Source: Rostratula benghalensis
Lineage: Eukaryota; Chordata; Aves; Charadriiformes; Rostratulidae
Direction: 5' to 3'
NCBI GenBank assembly: GCA_013399305.1
Contig: VXAI01000139.1
Location: 1,137,903-1,201,902 of the forward strand
Length of the DNA stretch: 64,000 bases
Shown: positions 48,861 to 61,942 of the stretch, piece by piece
How the letters are laid out: each line of letters begins with the position of its first letter
How positions within the stretch are numbered: position 1 is the stretch's first letter
Program-made: the position numbers and the translations under genes
The notes under the pieces: model-generated
The model's input: only the letters and a program-made list of their open reading frames with translations
What the model was told of the DNA's origin: nothing
The model's database searches: none

Positions 48861-49452
48861 GGTCACTCTGAACCTCTCTCCCAGCTAAGAGAAGTTACTG
48901 ATCAAGTTGCTGTTGGTTTCCCTCTTAATGTTTATTGGCTTTCCTTCTCAGTAAGTTGTCTGGAGCCATTGTGGACTGGGCAGGCTGGCCTTATGGAGCT
49001 CCCTAGAACCTACGCTGCTTCTGCCTACAGTTCTCTACTTCCACACAAAGCAATTCAGAGGGCATTGTGTAGTTTTTTATACCAGAAGGAATGTCACACA
49101 AAATGCTTTCAAATAGGTTTTTGTCTTTTTACCTCTGCAACGCACCGCACAAAAGGCCATCTAGTGGTTTCAAGATTGTTATAGTCATGAAGTTGTCTGT
49201 TTGAGAGTTGGAAGGCTGGGAGGGATGTCTTTTCTCCCAGAACAAAGTTGTACAATAGAAGAGAAAGGGCTGAACTGGGGTTTGAAAATGTCTTCCACAA
49301 GACTTATGATGTGTAAGAACTCATTTTGCTTTTCTAAGTGACCCTTAAATTCCAAAGCACACACATGCTCTTTGTATTTCATTTTTCAACTCTTTATTTC
49401 CTCTTTTTCCTTTAGATTCACCCTCTAACATCAAGGGTATGAACTATTCCGA
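48861..49452. other. Gene-free stretch
   Basis: About 590 bases between two CR1 copies. No exon, repeat or RNA gene recognised. Confidence 0.6.
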
Positions 49453-49722
49453 TGGTAACAGGGGCAAGGGGCAATGGGTGCAAGCTGGAACACAGGAGGT
49501 TCCATTTAAATATGAGGAAAAACTTCTTCACAGTGAGGGTGACAGAACACTGGAAGGGGCTGCCCAGGGAGGTGGTGGAGTCTCCTTCTCTGGAGACGTT
49601 CAAGACCCATCTGGACACCTTCCTGTGTGACCTGATCTAGGTGTTCCTGCTCTGGCAGGGGGATTGGACTAGATGATCTCTCAAGGTCCCTTCCAATCCC
49701 TGATAGTCTGTGATTCTGTAAC
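49453..49722 (+). repeat. CR1 LINE (CR1-F-like), 3' portion
   Basis: A sense-strand CR1: 'caggggcaaggggcaatggg', 'ggaaaaacttcttcacagtg', 'tgacctgatctaggtgttcc', 'ctggcagggggattggacta' and the end 'ctgatagtctgtgattctgt'. It is close to the reverse complement of the copy at 63801-64000, so the two belong to one subfamily and have diverged little. No functional ORF. Confidence 0.95.
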
Positions 49723-51868
49723 CTAGACATGCAGAGAGGCTGTAATACCCTGGCAACTTAAAATTTCAGTCATGGATTAAAATGATCAAGAGAAGGTGTT
49801 TGAGGTATCCGGTATCCTTTTTTTCTGTTAGCTTTGTTACCTAACCCTAAGTGACAATGTAAGAGAGTATATGGACTTGCTGACATTCAGCAAAGGTGTT
49901 CAGTAGCATCAATATTAGCTTTGAACATTTTTCCTTGCTTTTGGCATTTTTTCACCATTTCTGCAAAATACGTTTCCTGTTTATCCTTATATTCTTTTCA
50001 GAACATTGCATCTTGACTTTATTTCACTTAATGTACCATATTTCTCTCCACAATAGAATATTTTAAAGCTAAATTGGCACAGAACAGTGGCAATGCTGGA
50101 TGCTTTTTGTTGCCATGGAAATATTTCTGGGCACTTACTGAAGACCTGGTTGCCAATAGTAATGTAACAGAGAAAATAGATATGCTTCATTTAGCAGCCA
50201 CTAGTGATTAAAGAGCTAGAGAAACCTGTTACAAGGTCATGCCAATATATAGTTTCTTGGGTTTAGGGGGGGAAAAAACCCCACCAATCCTAGATAAGAA
50301 TAATTTTGCTTTAAAAAAGATGGAAACCAAAATCCAAGAGTTGTTCCCCTCTCTTAGACTTAGAGCATGCTTCTCAGATAGCATAAAATTACAGTTAAAA
50401 ACCATCATTACCCCTTCTCCTTTTTATCAAATATGGTTTTGGACACATTTTTGCCTCCTAGTAAATGTTTCCCACCTCCCGGAGTAGCTTTTTTGAGGCC
50501 CCAAAGCAGCGCTCACATTATTGAAAGCCACTTTTAGGCTCAGGGATCTAAGAAAGTGTTTGAGCAATGAAATCCTTGGGTTCTTAAGTCAAATGTCTGT
50601 TAGGCACTGTGAGGCATGCTAATCAGCAGGGTGCAAGTTTGGTTACAGCTGAGTCCTGCTCTGTACATAAATGATGCTAGTAATGTTGTGCCAAGGTTCC
50701 AAACAAATTCAGGGAAAAGTTTTTCACTTCAGATGCTTTTGATCCATGGTTTAAAAACGAGAAGGTAATTCAGTAGGAAATATTGCAACACCAGGTGTTT
50801 TGTTTAAGAGGTTAATGATGGGAAGGCAGACACTTATATGCATGCAGATCCCTGCTGCACATCATGTAGCTGTAAATTTTGCAAATACAGATGAACTTGG
50901 TTTTGCAGCTTCTTCGATACCCTCGTCATTGTCTAACCTCAGCATTCCTGAGAGAGAAGCTGTCTTCCATTGTAGAATGGGGAGAGAGCAGCCTTTGCAT
51001 TCCCTTGTGGCTCAGATACTGCTGATCAGCTGGGTGGGGGTGGCTGGCGAGAGTGTGGCTGCCAAATCCATCATTGCACATTTGTCTTAAGAATTGAAAA
51101 AAAAAAGGTAGTAGAGCAATAAGCCACTTCTAAAAGTAGTGCACCACAAGCAGAGGCGTAGAGCTGGCCAGGCCGTCTGCTTCCCCGCCTGAATCTACAG
51201 AGAAAAAAAACTAAACCAGTAATAATGAGATAGCTGGAGAGCAGCAATTACTGTGCCATGAATGCAATGGCTTTAGCTCACTTCTTCCTCAGGACCTATG
51301 TCCTTTGCAAACAAAAAGTCAAAGCAACCATTAAGTCAGCAGTTTCAGCAGGCATTGCTCTGAAAAGGCATGGGGACATACATGCCAGCAGAGCTGAATC
51401 TTCTGAATCAGAGCTGAACAGTTTTTGCATCACAAGTTCTTTGACTGAAGAGTCCCCCAAGCTGTCTGACATTGTGTTCATAACACCAGTGTAATTTATA
51501 GGTGAGCAGTACACTTAAACTACATGAAGTCTCCGGAAATTTTTTTTCATCAATTAGACAATCTCAGTGCTAGCTGAAGATTGCATTTCAATTGCACTAA
51601 GATAATTTTTTTGACCTTGGGATGATAAGAAGTTTGATGTCCTAATGGGAGTCTTGTCTAGATGGCTAGAGAGTTATCTTCAGTACGTGTGGAAGGGGAG
51701 GAATGCCTCTGATGCTCTGGGAGTTTTTAAATCTAGAAAGCACTATTGCATTTACAAGTACCTTGGCCTCCAGATTAACAGGGTCATTAATTTTTGCCAG
51801 TAATGGCTGTAGTAGATTTCTACTGTATGTGAACACTCCTGACCTCAGTAAATGACCCTTCATACCTG

Positions 51869-51964
51869 GAATTTCTAGGCAAGAAGAGAGTTTTCATCAA
51901 GTCCTATAAACTCATAGAATTTCTAGGCAAGAAGAGAGTTTTCATCAAGTCCTATAAACTCATA
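51869..51964 (+). repeat. Perfect 48-bp tandem duplication
   Basis: Two head-to-tail copies (51869-51916 and 51917-51964) of a 48-base unit that starts 'gaatttctaggcaagaagag' and ends 'cctataaactcata'. No difference is seen between copies. Recent duplication or assembly artefact; not coding. Confidence 0.97.
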
Positions 51965-54304
51965 TTGCAAAATAAAAGATGTTGCTTGTGTGATAAATAA
52001 AATTTCTGCTTGAACCTGAGGCTAAAATAGATAGATGGCCAGTTTTCATGGAAAGATCCTAAGTGCTGATGAATTTTATCACCTGTCTAGCTATAGAGCC
52101 AGTCAGTGCTCTATCCAGAATGTAGCCCTATAAAAATCAGTTCCTGTACTGAAACCAGGACATTTAAAGAGGCTACACTGAATCGATAGCACCACTAGGA
52201 CTGAGTGAAGGAAAGCAAAGAGAGACAGTGGACAAAAGCACTTCACTGAAAATACTCCTGGCTGCTTGAGTGGAAGAAAGCACTAATGTGACTGGGGGTA
52301 TGCATGTGGTCTCTGAAGAATGTGGTACAAGTCTCATCTTTCTGAAATGAAGTGCAGACATGAGTTTGCATTGAAAGTTTCTCTCTGGGAAACCACTCAT
52401 AAAGTGCGCACAGACTTTTGTCCTTGTGAAGGTGGTACCATGTCCCTTTTTATATTTGAAGTACTCCTGTGCAGTTCTGTCTTTTCAAAGTTTGAAATTA
52501 TAAAGGATCTTCATCCATGATGCCAAAAGTAAGCGGTGCTGAGAGTACACAATAGCCCTGAAAGGAGGATGGATTGTGGTATGTCAGCTTTACAGCTGGG
52601 GAAATGAAGCCAAAGAATGGTTTGAACTGCGAATTTTCAAAGGTGGGCCTGTCAACATTGCTGTTCATCTTCAGTTGGTCATTACAGAAACATGATCTTT
52701 GTAAGCCCACAGTAGATCAGGAGTTTTGAGTTTTCACCAAGTTCCTTGTCTGGAGAGCAGAGTGTCCTTGTGCCTAGCTCCCTAGGGAACATGAGGAAGG
52801 CTGCTCTGTTCAGGAGTACTTGTCATCTGCTCTTGCCATAAACTGTCTGGAGAAGGATGTATTTGAGAGGAAGAAATGGATTTTGCCACTCAGTGCAGCT
52901 ACAGAACAAATGGTGTGTGTGAGCATGTGTGTTTGTGCATGTATTTTCTTTAGCTAAGTGGCATCCTCTTCCTACTTCCCATATGGCAATTGCGACTCTG
53001 TCTTCCTCTGGGAAGGTTGTTTAGGACTCAAGAGGCTTCATTTACCAATAAACAGCATCTTGGCAGCATCTGGGAAGTGCTGCCTCCTCTCTCCTAGAAA
53101 CCCTGCCTCCTCACCTTCCATCTCCTACTACAGCATGGCAGGTGTGAATGATCTCATTGTGTTTGGTGGAGGTTACATACAGGAATACTAGCAGCACTCT
53201 GCACAGAGCTGGAACATAGTATTTCTGCGTGCTGATACAAACAGTAGTACTTTTTTTTCTCTTTTTTCCCTAGTTGTTGTTATCTTGGCCTGTTTTGTAG
53301 GAGGCCGCATCTTCAAACCCATGACGACAGGCAAATGTTTGCAGAAGGGTTAGGATTTCTGGAATCATGGATAACCCACTCTGTTTCCTCTAGCCTGTTT
53401 ATATTGCTTAACAGCACTAACGTAAGCTTATATGAGATGGGATCACTCTGCCAAAAGATAAATTGGTGTTGGTGCTCACCTCTTGCCAGATAAGGGTGTG
53501 GGTAGGACTTCCTTGTGCCCAGTTCGTTTTTGGCTGTTGTAATGAGCTGTTGGCAGCAGCTATCATTTTAAGTGGCGTCATAGACTCATGAAGCAGTTGT
53601 AGTAACCAAGGGGAAAGACTGCAAGGAAAGAAAATGAGGACATGAGAGTAATGGAGGAAGAATGTGCAGTTCTATAGACATTGAATGGAATTGTTGGGCT
53701 GTGTGGGTCTTCCAGGTAACAAGGAAGGTGTGATAGGGCTGCACCTCTGCAGATGCTGTTTGCATGATTCTCATGTGGTCCCCTTCTCCTGAAAGAAGGC
53801 TTCATCAGTACTTATTTGTAGAACAACATGAATGACAGATTGAATCTTAAACAGTCCATAGAAAAGTCTGCAGAAAATCCCTTTTAATGGCCATGAAAAT
53901 AGCTGACACTCTCATGGCTTCATCACACTACCTGAAAGTTCCCTGATGTTCAGGCAGTTGGTTCCCTGTCTAGAGAGCTCAGTATCCCTACGAGATGAAG
54001 CATTCCTGGAGGGATGCATTTGCACTGGGCGTGAGTGTTTGCCCATGCAAGTTGGGCACTTGAAATTTCTCTCCTCAGACTGAGAGAGATTTAAACCCAT
54101 ACGGTCATACGTAACAGCATAATCTGTGTGGGAGTGTTTGCCAGCAAATAGTGTAAGAGTGGTGTTGATGGAGAGAAAGCTCTGAATTTGGATTAATGAG
54201 AGCACTGAGGCTTGCTGCAGCTCTGTGTCGCAGGGTCAGTTTTGGGGTCTAGATTTATTGCCATAAATTCTGTAGCTATAAAACCATTGGGCCTGAGGGT
54301 GCGG

Positions 54305-54871
54305 TTTTGCAATCGTTAATTGCAATTGCAATTAGCTGATGTAAAACTGAAGCTGAGATATATTGTCCTTCCCCAATCACATAGGTGTGCTACTTTCCAT
54401 GTCTAGCCTCACGAGTGTACCACTCTGCCATGAACCAGACCAGTTCATTGCTTCAGCTGAGAGTTTCCAGCCCCTCGCCTATTACTTTCGAACCATGTGA
54501 GCTGGCCATGTGATTCCTAAAACTGAAACAAGGGGAAGAGGGGAAGGAGGACAGGATTGTCCCTTTTGTGTGGCAGCTTTGGTCCTCAGCACGTGCAAAT
54601 CCGTTGTACCACGTCCTCCCCCACTGCTGCCACTGAAGTCTGTGATTTTCCCTGCAGTGCCATGGAAACACTGGTGGTACAGTGGTGGCAAAGGGGGGGG
54701 GGCTGTGGTAAATCAAGACTCTGGTAGCAAACAAAAAGTTGCAATTAGAAAAATCAGTGGGAAAATAAATATCTGCCTTGTTGCAATGCACTTGTTATCC
54801 GTAGCAACTCCAAACAAATATCTTTGTGAGGGAGTTGACTTCCACCCTGCTAATCAGCAAACAAAAACTTG
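54305..54871. promoter_or_regulatory. Candidate regulatory block with repeated FOX-like and TTGCAATTAG sites
   Basis: A 16-base FOX-like motif occurs twice with one mismatch: 'agcaaacaaaaagttg' at 54726-54741 and 'agcaaacaaaaacttg' at 54856-54871. The 10-mer 'ttgcaattag' occurs at 54326-54335 and 54739-54748, and further TTGCAAT cores lie at about 54307 and 54780. Such clustering is typical of enhancers, but no conservation or chromatin data are available. Function is inference. Confidence 0.25.
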
Positions 54872-55977
54872 TGGATGTGAAGCTAATGGTAACGGCTGGG
54901 GGTGCTGTGGATGATACGTAGTTGGCGTGCGTATGCTGAGTCGAGCAGGTTGGGAGCGCGGTGTAGCAAAACTCCACTTCAAAGAGGAGCAAAAATCAAT
55001 GTCCTGGGTTTCCTGGGCATTTTCCTCAGCTAGTTCTGGTTCTGCTAGGTGAAAGGCCATTTTCTGGAAGAAACTAGTGCCAAGTCAGAGAAACTTCTTT
55101 AAATGTAGAGGAGAGAGCTTACATAGTGACTCCCTTGCACTGTAAGTGAGTGTCCAGCCCAAGCAGTAAGTAGAAGAGGTGATTGATTTGGAACCTGAAG
55201 AAATTCAGCCCATTGTGCTATGAAAGCTACCAGGAAAACTGCTGGGAAAATAATGCTTATAAAGTGAAAAGTTATTGCTTGTTGGAAAGAAAGGACAGCA
55301 TTTTCTAACTCGTTGTTCTTAGGGATCCAGCAGTTTCGTTGGTTTTTGACTCCATGAGCATTTACAGGCACAAACCCCAGAGCATGCACAGCTATGCTTG
55401 TGCACTGTGGTGTCCCCAGCACAGACACGGCATCTACTGACAGAAGCTGCTTTTCTGCCTCCACAGCTGCTTTTTTTCTTCACGCAACCTAACCTGGGCT
55501 GGCAAAGGGGTGTGGGCTGATTCACAGATGTAACTACATCCACTCCAGGGGTTTTCCCGGTTTAGCAGTGTCTCCTACAGCGCATAATTTCTTTTTATCT
55601 TCTACTTCTCCACAAATCCTGGGCCTGTGCTAATAAAACCCAGTAGCATAACTGAAGTCTGACTCATGCGTAACTCCACATGTAAAACGTAAAGTAGGTG
55701 ATCAGGAAAATCAGGGATGATTGTGCTTCAGCTTCTTGGCTGCCATTTCCTCTAGCTATAGAATAACCTTAGGCAGCAAAGTCAGGGTAAGTTTGAAGCT
55801 GAATCCCATGTTCCTGTTTTTAAAATCTGTTTGCTGTGGGCAGTTCTCTATTTCTTTTCTCAGCAGTGCGCAGAATTGGACTTTATTGCTCTGACTACTG
55901 ACTGTACTGTTTGGCTGTGGAGGTTCTTGATGGTCAGAGCCAAATAATGACTTGTTTCTGATTAGTCTCTGACCTTG

Positions 55978-56006
55978 TTTTTGTTTGTTTGTTTGTTTGT
56001 TTTTTC
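55978..56006 (+). repeat. (TTTG)n microsatellite
   Basis: Roughly six TTTG units followed by a T-run and 'cttttt'. Simple low-complexity sequence. Confidence 0.93.
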
Positions 56007-56167
56007 TTTTTGTCACCACCAGGTGAAGGCTGCCAAGTTGTAATTCTTTCTGCCTGCCTCACATGCAAATGCCCAAGTATATTTGCCTTGGAGAGCTCCC
56101 AGTTGATTTGGTCATGGGGTGAAGACAGATGAAGAGGTAGAAATGGACGTGTTGCAAAAGCTGTCAC

Positions 56168-56680
56168 TTAGAATTATAGAATTGTCTAGGTTTGAAGGGA
56201 CCTTTGAAGATTGAGTCCAACAGTCAACCTAACACTGATAAAACCACCTCTAAATCATGTCCCTAAGCACTACGTCTTTTAAATACCTCCAGGGATGGGG
56301 ATTCAACCACTTCTCTGGGCAGCCTGTTCTGATGCTTGATAACACTTTAGGTGAAGAAATTCTTCCTAATATCCATTCTAAAGCTCCCTTGGTGTAACTT
56401 GAGGCTGTTGCCTCTTGTCATATCCCTTGTTATGTGGGAGAAGGGACTGACTGCTCCCCACCTCTCTGCATCCTCCTTTCAGGTACCCTCCTTGTCTCCA
56501 GACTAAACAACCCCAGCTCCCTCAGCTGCTTCTCATAAGACTACTTCTCCAGACCTCTCACCAGCTTAATTGACATTCTCTGGACACGGTCCAGCACCTC
56601 AATGTCTTTCTTGTAGTGAGGGGCCCGAAACTGGACACAGCACTCAAGGTGGGGCCTTACCAGCGCTGAGTACAGAACAC
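56168..56680 (-). repeat. CR1 LINE (CR1-Y-like), 3' portion, antisense
   Basis: A reverse-oriented CR1 of about 510 bases. It starts 'ttagaattatagaattgtct' and 'gaagggacctttgaagattg', then 'catgtccctaagcactacgt', 'cctccagggatggggattca', 'agaaattcttcctaatatcc', 'cttgtctccagactaaacaa' and 'ctggacacagcactcaaggt'. Block order mirrors the copy at 10.6-11.1 kb. No ORF. Confidence 0.95.
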
Positions 56681-59600
56681 TTGTCACTCAGCAAAGAGTG
56701 GTTATGTTTGTCACTGGGCATTCAGTGGCTCCCTGGTTGGTATGCCTTCCAGAAAGGGACAAAATCACACTGGTCTGGGTGGAGGGAGAAAGCCCAGATG
56801 AAGACTGCCTTCTGTTCCTTGGTAAACAACTAGTTGGTGTTAGTCAATGGTCCACAGTCCCTATGTCCATAATGGCACGTGCAGAAACATGGGTTTATTG
56901 TTTTGCAGCACATTCTCTATCAGTTCTAAGTACATACGAGGTCTAGATGGTTTGGATTTTGTTTCTGTTTCATAAAAGGAAGGATTTTTGGTGATGGGAT
57001 TGTGTCTCCAAATAGTATTGAGTGTAAATGGCCTACTCCTCTCCCTAGTCAAACTCATAAATCAGGTAGTTGCATTACTTTGTACTTTCATTTGAACTCC
57101 CAGCTCAAATGGTTGACAGCAAGAGGGAGACGATGACTCCAGATTGGAGACATTGCAAATCACAGCTGTGCATGTGACTTAGTAGTAGCAAAGTAGTAGT
57201 TTTTTGCTAAATGTTCCCTTTGCAAAATGTTCCTCCTTTTTTTCTGAGAAGCTTTAACGTATCCATGGTTTGGAGCAGGCCTTTCCAGTGTTCCAAAATA
57301 AAAGTCTTTTTCTTCATGTGTGCAGTGCTGGGTTTTGCTGAGTTAGGAGCTGTTGCAGATCACTTTTTCTCTGTGTCATCCTGATCATGAAAATTTTAAG
57401 TCCAGGCCTGTGTGACTGCTTCTATAATAGCAAAGAATGTGGCACAGAGTGCTTGTGGGATTCTCTGAAGATATGCATTATGCATAGATGTGCTGATATT
57501 ATCTGTGCTTATATGATCAAATACATTTTTTTGTACAGTACTGTTCCCTTCAGGGCTTGTTGATGCACCCATAGAAACTCTGACTGAATTCCATAAAGCA
57601 GAAGCAAACTATTTAAGAAGAAAGCAGAAATTTGGCACTTGTGAACTTTCCATTGTTCAGCCAAAATGGCAGTTGGTTGTTGTTTTGTTTTTTTAACATG
57701 CAGGCAGACAGATGCAAGCAGTATGTGCATGCATTTTACACCTACACCGACATTATATATTTTATTCAATAATTTTTGCTTGGGTAAGCTTTGAGCAAAT
57801 AATAAGTTATTCTTTATGCTTGGTAACTCTCCAGAGAATTATTGAATTATATATTTCATACATTTTAGCTTAGTGCATTTGGATGCCTGTAAGCTAACCT
57901 TGAAACTGATACAGTGTTTGAAATTTCTGAATAAATAGTGATAGTTTGAAATACCTTCCCAGAAAAAGAGATCACCCTCCTTCCTCCCTGCTAGTCTCCT
58001 CTAGGAAAAAAAAATAAAAATAAAAATCCCACATAGCTCCTTATGGGTGGTAGGAAGTTGATTGCTAAAACAGATGCTGCATAGAAGTAATTGAGTTGAA
58101 GTTGTTAGAAATACGTGTGTGCTGCATAACATCTGCACGTTTCAAGATGTATTCATTATCTTTTCAGACTTTAGATGGTAATCATGGGTCCTTTATTTTA
58201 AGTTTCCGTAGTGATATAGAAAATGTTTCCCCCTTCTCCTTTCCTAATCAGGACATTTGTATATTTGAATGGTTAACATTTTTCTCTCCCTTGGGTAAAG
58301 TTAGTTTTATTAATACAGAGATATTAAGTAGACATGGAGCTGTCTGTTGCTCAGGCAGAGATTCAGCAGCAGACGTATCAAGCATTTGCTACAGATTCCC
58401 AAGTGCCACCCTTTAATTAGCCTGTATGCTTCCAAATGCTAATAAGAAATAGTGTCCAGTGTCATAACAAGTGATTCAGCCACGCTTTGGGGCTTTGTGA
58501 AGTTGACGTCGAAGTCAAACGGTCAATAATGTAGGAAACTGGGCAAAGTCCTCCCCTCCATCCTTTCCAACTTCCCTTCCTGTCCTAGAAAAAGGGCTGT
58601 GCTCTGTTTTGCAGGGAGTTGCATGCAGGTCACCCCAAGGACCGTTACAGAAGCAGTCCAGGAGTGCTGCATCCCCATCGCCTCTGAGGTATTGTAGTAA
58701 CCAGAATCGTACACAACATTCATGTGCATTTGGACCTGGGATTTTAATAATACAGTTGTTTTAGAAAATGGTGAAAGATGTGGCTTAATTACTAAAGATG
58801 ATATTTTACTCTGGATTTTTGGCAAGCTGTCGGAGTGAAAAGTGGACTTTTGTTTATACTGGGATTACTTTTATGTTTTATCTTAAAATACCCCAAAGAT
58901 ATATATGTATACAAGAACCTACCAGCATTTGCCAAGCATTTAAATTAATTTTGTAGATATTAAAATCTGCAAGGTAGTGAATTACAGGTAGTGAATTACA
59001 GGTATTACAAGATGTTACAAGCTGCAGGTAGTGAATTGACAACACAGTTGGCTGAAAAAAAATGTCTAATTTTTTGTGTTTTGATTATTTGAATAGATCA
59101 CAGGACATTTAGGCCATAGGATTGATACAGCTTGAAATAATTTTTATTTTAAAAAATGTCAAAGAAACTTATTTTTAACAGCTCACATAAAAATGCTCAA
59201 TTATGATGATAGTTGGTCACTGAACATATACAAATTAAATGTCTAAAACCTTTTAATTTTTTATCAGAATGGGAACACTTATCTTTTCTCTCCATTTGAG
59301 AGCAATTTTCTGGAAGGAACAGCAGGCTTATGTCAAACTGTGCCAAATCAGACCAGAGTCAAAATCCACCAGCGTGGCAGTATGGGAAAAGCCAGCTTCT
59401 GCTGGGCTGGTGGTGGGAACAGTTTGCTTCAGTCCTGCCAGCTCCCTTGCTCTGTCCTCACTGCTCAAGGAGCTGAGTGCCACCTTCTGTGCAGCAGCAG
59501 GTGAATTTATGGAGCAGTTATCCTTAAGTTTATACTGCACATTTTTAATAGGCTGAACATGGTGGCTAAAAGCGGGATCTGGTTTCCTCATCCGGTTTCC

Positions 59601-61825
59601 CCACTTCTAGCCCTGTAGTTGATGTAAGTGAGATTTGAGGTGATAAAAGGTGCTTTCCCTCACAAACCAGGCAATGCCGCTGGGAAAGCTGCCCTCCACC
59701 TGTTTGCCTGCAATGCTCATTTTTTCAGTTGTTTGGGTTTGCCATAGTGATAATCAAAGCCAGTCTTGGCAACCATATCGTACACTTCATGGTCAAGAGC
59801 AAGCAGTGGGCTGATCACAGTCGACAGCTGGCTTATTCACACGTGTGCACAAACATGCACGTACACACCAACTGCCCGTTGTCCCCACAACTCCCTTCTC
59901 TATGCACGCTGATGGGTCAAAACATTCTGCTGTTTTGATTCCTTGATGCTGATGGCTATTTTCGTCCTGACAAAGTAAGGCCGAGTATCTGTGGTATATA
60001 TTTAAAACTCCTTTCCCCATCTGGTGGATATTCATGCACTAATGAGGGTGCAGTCATCTCATATTCAAAGCGCATGTTGGTAGCAGGAAGGGAAGGGCAT
60101 TCACAGGGACGTGCTGGAATGCAGCATCTTTACTTTTAAAGGTTACAATTTATCTTGGTCTCCTGAAATCCTCTGCTGCTGGCAGATGAAGTCAGTGTTG
60201 CATGTCAGCCATGTGCCATATTTATGTGTTCATGGTATTACCCAGAGCAGGTTACGTCAGAGTTGCTTTTTCTCTGCAAAAGAAGTTCCCTCTCCACTTT
60301 AGCAGGGGCCGAAGGGGAACAGAAGCATGACCAAGTTTTCAAGTCCTTTGCTTACTACTTCGTCTTTGCACATGCTAATGATTTTACTACCGGTTCTCTA
60401 TGAGTGTTTTGTCTTATTCATTTTAAAAAAAGAACAAAAGGGGTAATCTGCAGAGTTGGGCAAGGTCTAATAGTATGTAAATTTTGCTGATACAATATGA
60501 TATTCACAGCCTTTCCAAAGGCTGAAGAAGCAGGTGATTCTCAGGTTAAATCACCTAAGCCCTTGGTCCCCTTTTTCTCCCCAGAAGGTCCACCTGAGAG
60601 CTAGAAGTATTCCCTGTCATCTGGCTTCTTGGCTGAGGGCAGCAGACTCTCTAAAACCTGAGTTTTGTTTTTCTCTCAGTAAACTGTTACGTGGAGGATG
60701 AAGAACAGGCAGCATCTTCAGGAAGCAATAGTGAGGTGATTAAGCAGTTTGAGATGTCTGTGTTACATTCACAAAGTTTTTGATCAGAAGTATCTGAAAA
60801 AGCAACACCAACACTTGTGGAGCATAGACCCAAATTCAGCTCTTTGCCCTCCAGCCTTGAGGAGTACAGTACAGAGGTATCTGAATGCAAAGGTAATGTT
60901 TGCATGAAATCAGATTAAAGAAGTTGGAGGCTTCAAGATCTGTATTCTCAACATGGAGAGGTTCTTTTGTTGTGGAGAACAAGTCCTGAATCTTGCTTTC
61001 TCTCTTACTAAAGTTGGTTTACACACCGTTTACCTGCAGCTCATTTCTAAAATACTTAGAGGGAAGAGTCTGGATCCCAGCCCTGCTGAAGGCCATGAAG
61101 ATCTTTCCATTAACTATGTATGGCTTTTGAATTCTGGCTCCTAATCCACAGGGATTTTCATGGATTAGTACTTCGATCTAATCATTATTGGTCTGTGCCA
61201 CTTAAGTCATTTGTTTGGCAAGTCTTTTAGCAGAAGTGGAATGTCTCTCCTTGTGACAGCTCTGCAAACACCAGGTGAACAGTGAATGAATTATGCTGTA
61301 TCATTTGCCAGCGCATATGCCAAATGTCAGGCAATGACAAAAATTAAAAATTTGTGCCACAGAAAGCAAGAATTTTATGATCTATGGACTAATGTAATGA
61401 CTCTTTCATACAAACAGAGATGAGATGCATTTAGAAATGTAGCTACTTAGAAGATTGCTCTGAACACATTCAAAAATCTGAAGCAGTTCATTAGAGGGAA
61501 GAGCTGTGAAAGGGCCCCTTGTTTTTCCTTATATAGAGTGTTTTACTTTTGGAATAAAATTGCTTTATTTTGATGCTTATTAGAGTGGCCGTTTCAAGGT
61601 ACAGCTCTCCATCAAACTCTTCTTCTGGTACAACATGGTGCAGAGTTGCTCTTGCTTTTCTTTTTAGAGATAATATTGTTTAAATAGCTGTTCAGAAACT
61701 AGATTAAATTATATGTTAAAGTCTGCTTTCCCTAAGACATTTGTTTCTTGGCCCCATTCCTCACTAAGCTCAAGACCAGACCCTTAAAAAAAAGCCTATA
61801 AACTAATCCCTAGGTATGTCAGGTT
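56681..61825. other. Gene-free stretch
   Basis: No supported gene. An A-rich patch lies near 58003-58026 and the 14-base repeat at 58973-59000 is listed separately. Frames such as 58096-58416 and 59269-59556 have no recognisable domain or supporting splice signals. Confidence 0.55.
58973..59000 (+). repeat. 14-bp tandem repeat, two perfect units
   Basis: The unit 'ggtagtgaattaca' occurs twice in a row. A related partial unit ('ggtagtgaattgac') follows at about 59027 after diverged 'gatgttaca' units. A small minisatellite-like patch. Confidence 0.9.
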
Positions 61826-61942
61826 TCATAGAATCATAGAATGGTTAGAGTTGGACCTTAAAATCATCGCGTTCCAACCCCCTTGCCATGGGCAGGGACA
61901 CTTTCCACTAGAGTAGGTTGCTCAATGTTTCCTTCAAACCCA
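61826..61942 (-). repeat. CR1 LINE, short antisense 3' end
   Basis: 'ttcatagaatcatagaatgg', then 'ttccaacccccttgccatgg', 'gcagggacactttccactag' and 'gttgctcaatgtttccttca'. The 117 or so terminal bases of a reverse CR1, same group as 41.9 kb, missing a few bases inside the 'gggaccttaaagatcat' block. Confidence 0.93.

Larger units (their letters stand above)
49723..56167. other. Gene-free stretch with duplication and motif cluster
   Basis: No supported gene. It holds the 48-base duplication at 51869-51964, an A-run at about 51098-51107, a G-run at about 54694-54702, a site cluster at about 54300-54900 and a TTTG repeat just before 56010. The long + strand frame at 54510-54914 overlaps the site cluster and G-run and shows no domain. 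Confidence 0.5.

Noticed and set aside
49439..49640. Open frames over the CR1 at 49.5 kb
   Set aside because: They are translations of the CR1 3' region, which is noncoding.
54510..54914. 134-codon + strand frame rich in Gly and Cys
   Set aside because: It crosses a G-run and the site cluster; no family recognised; opposite strand is equally open.
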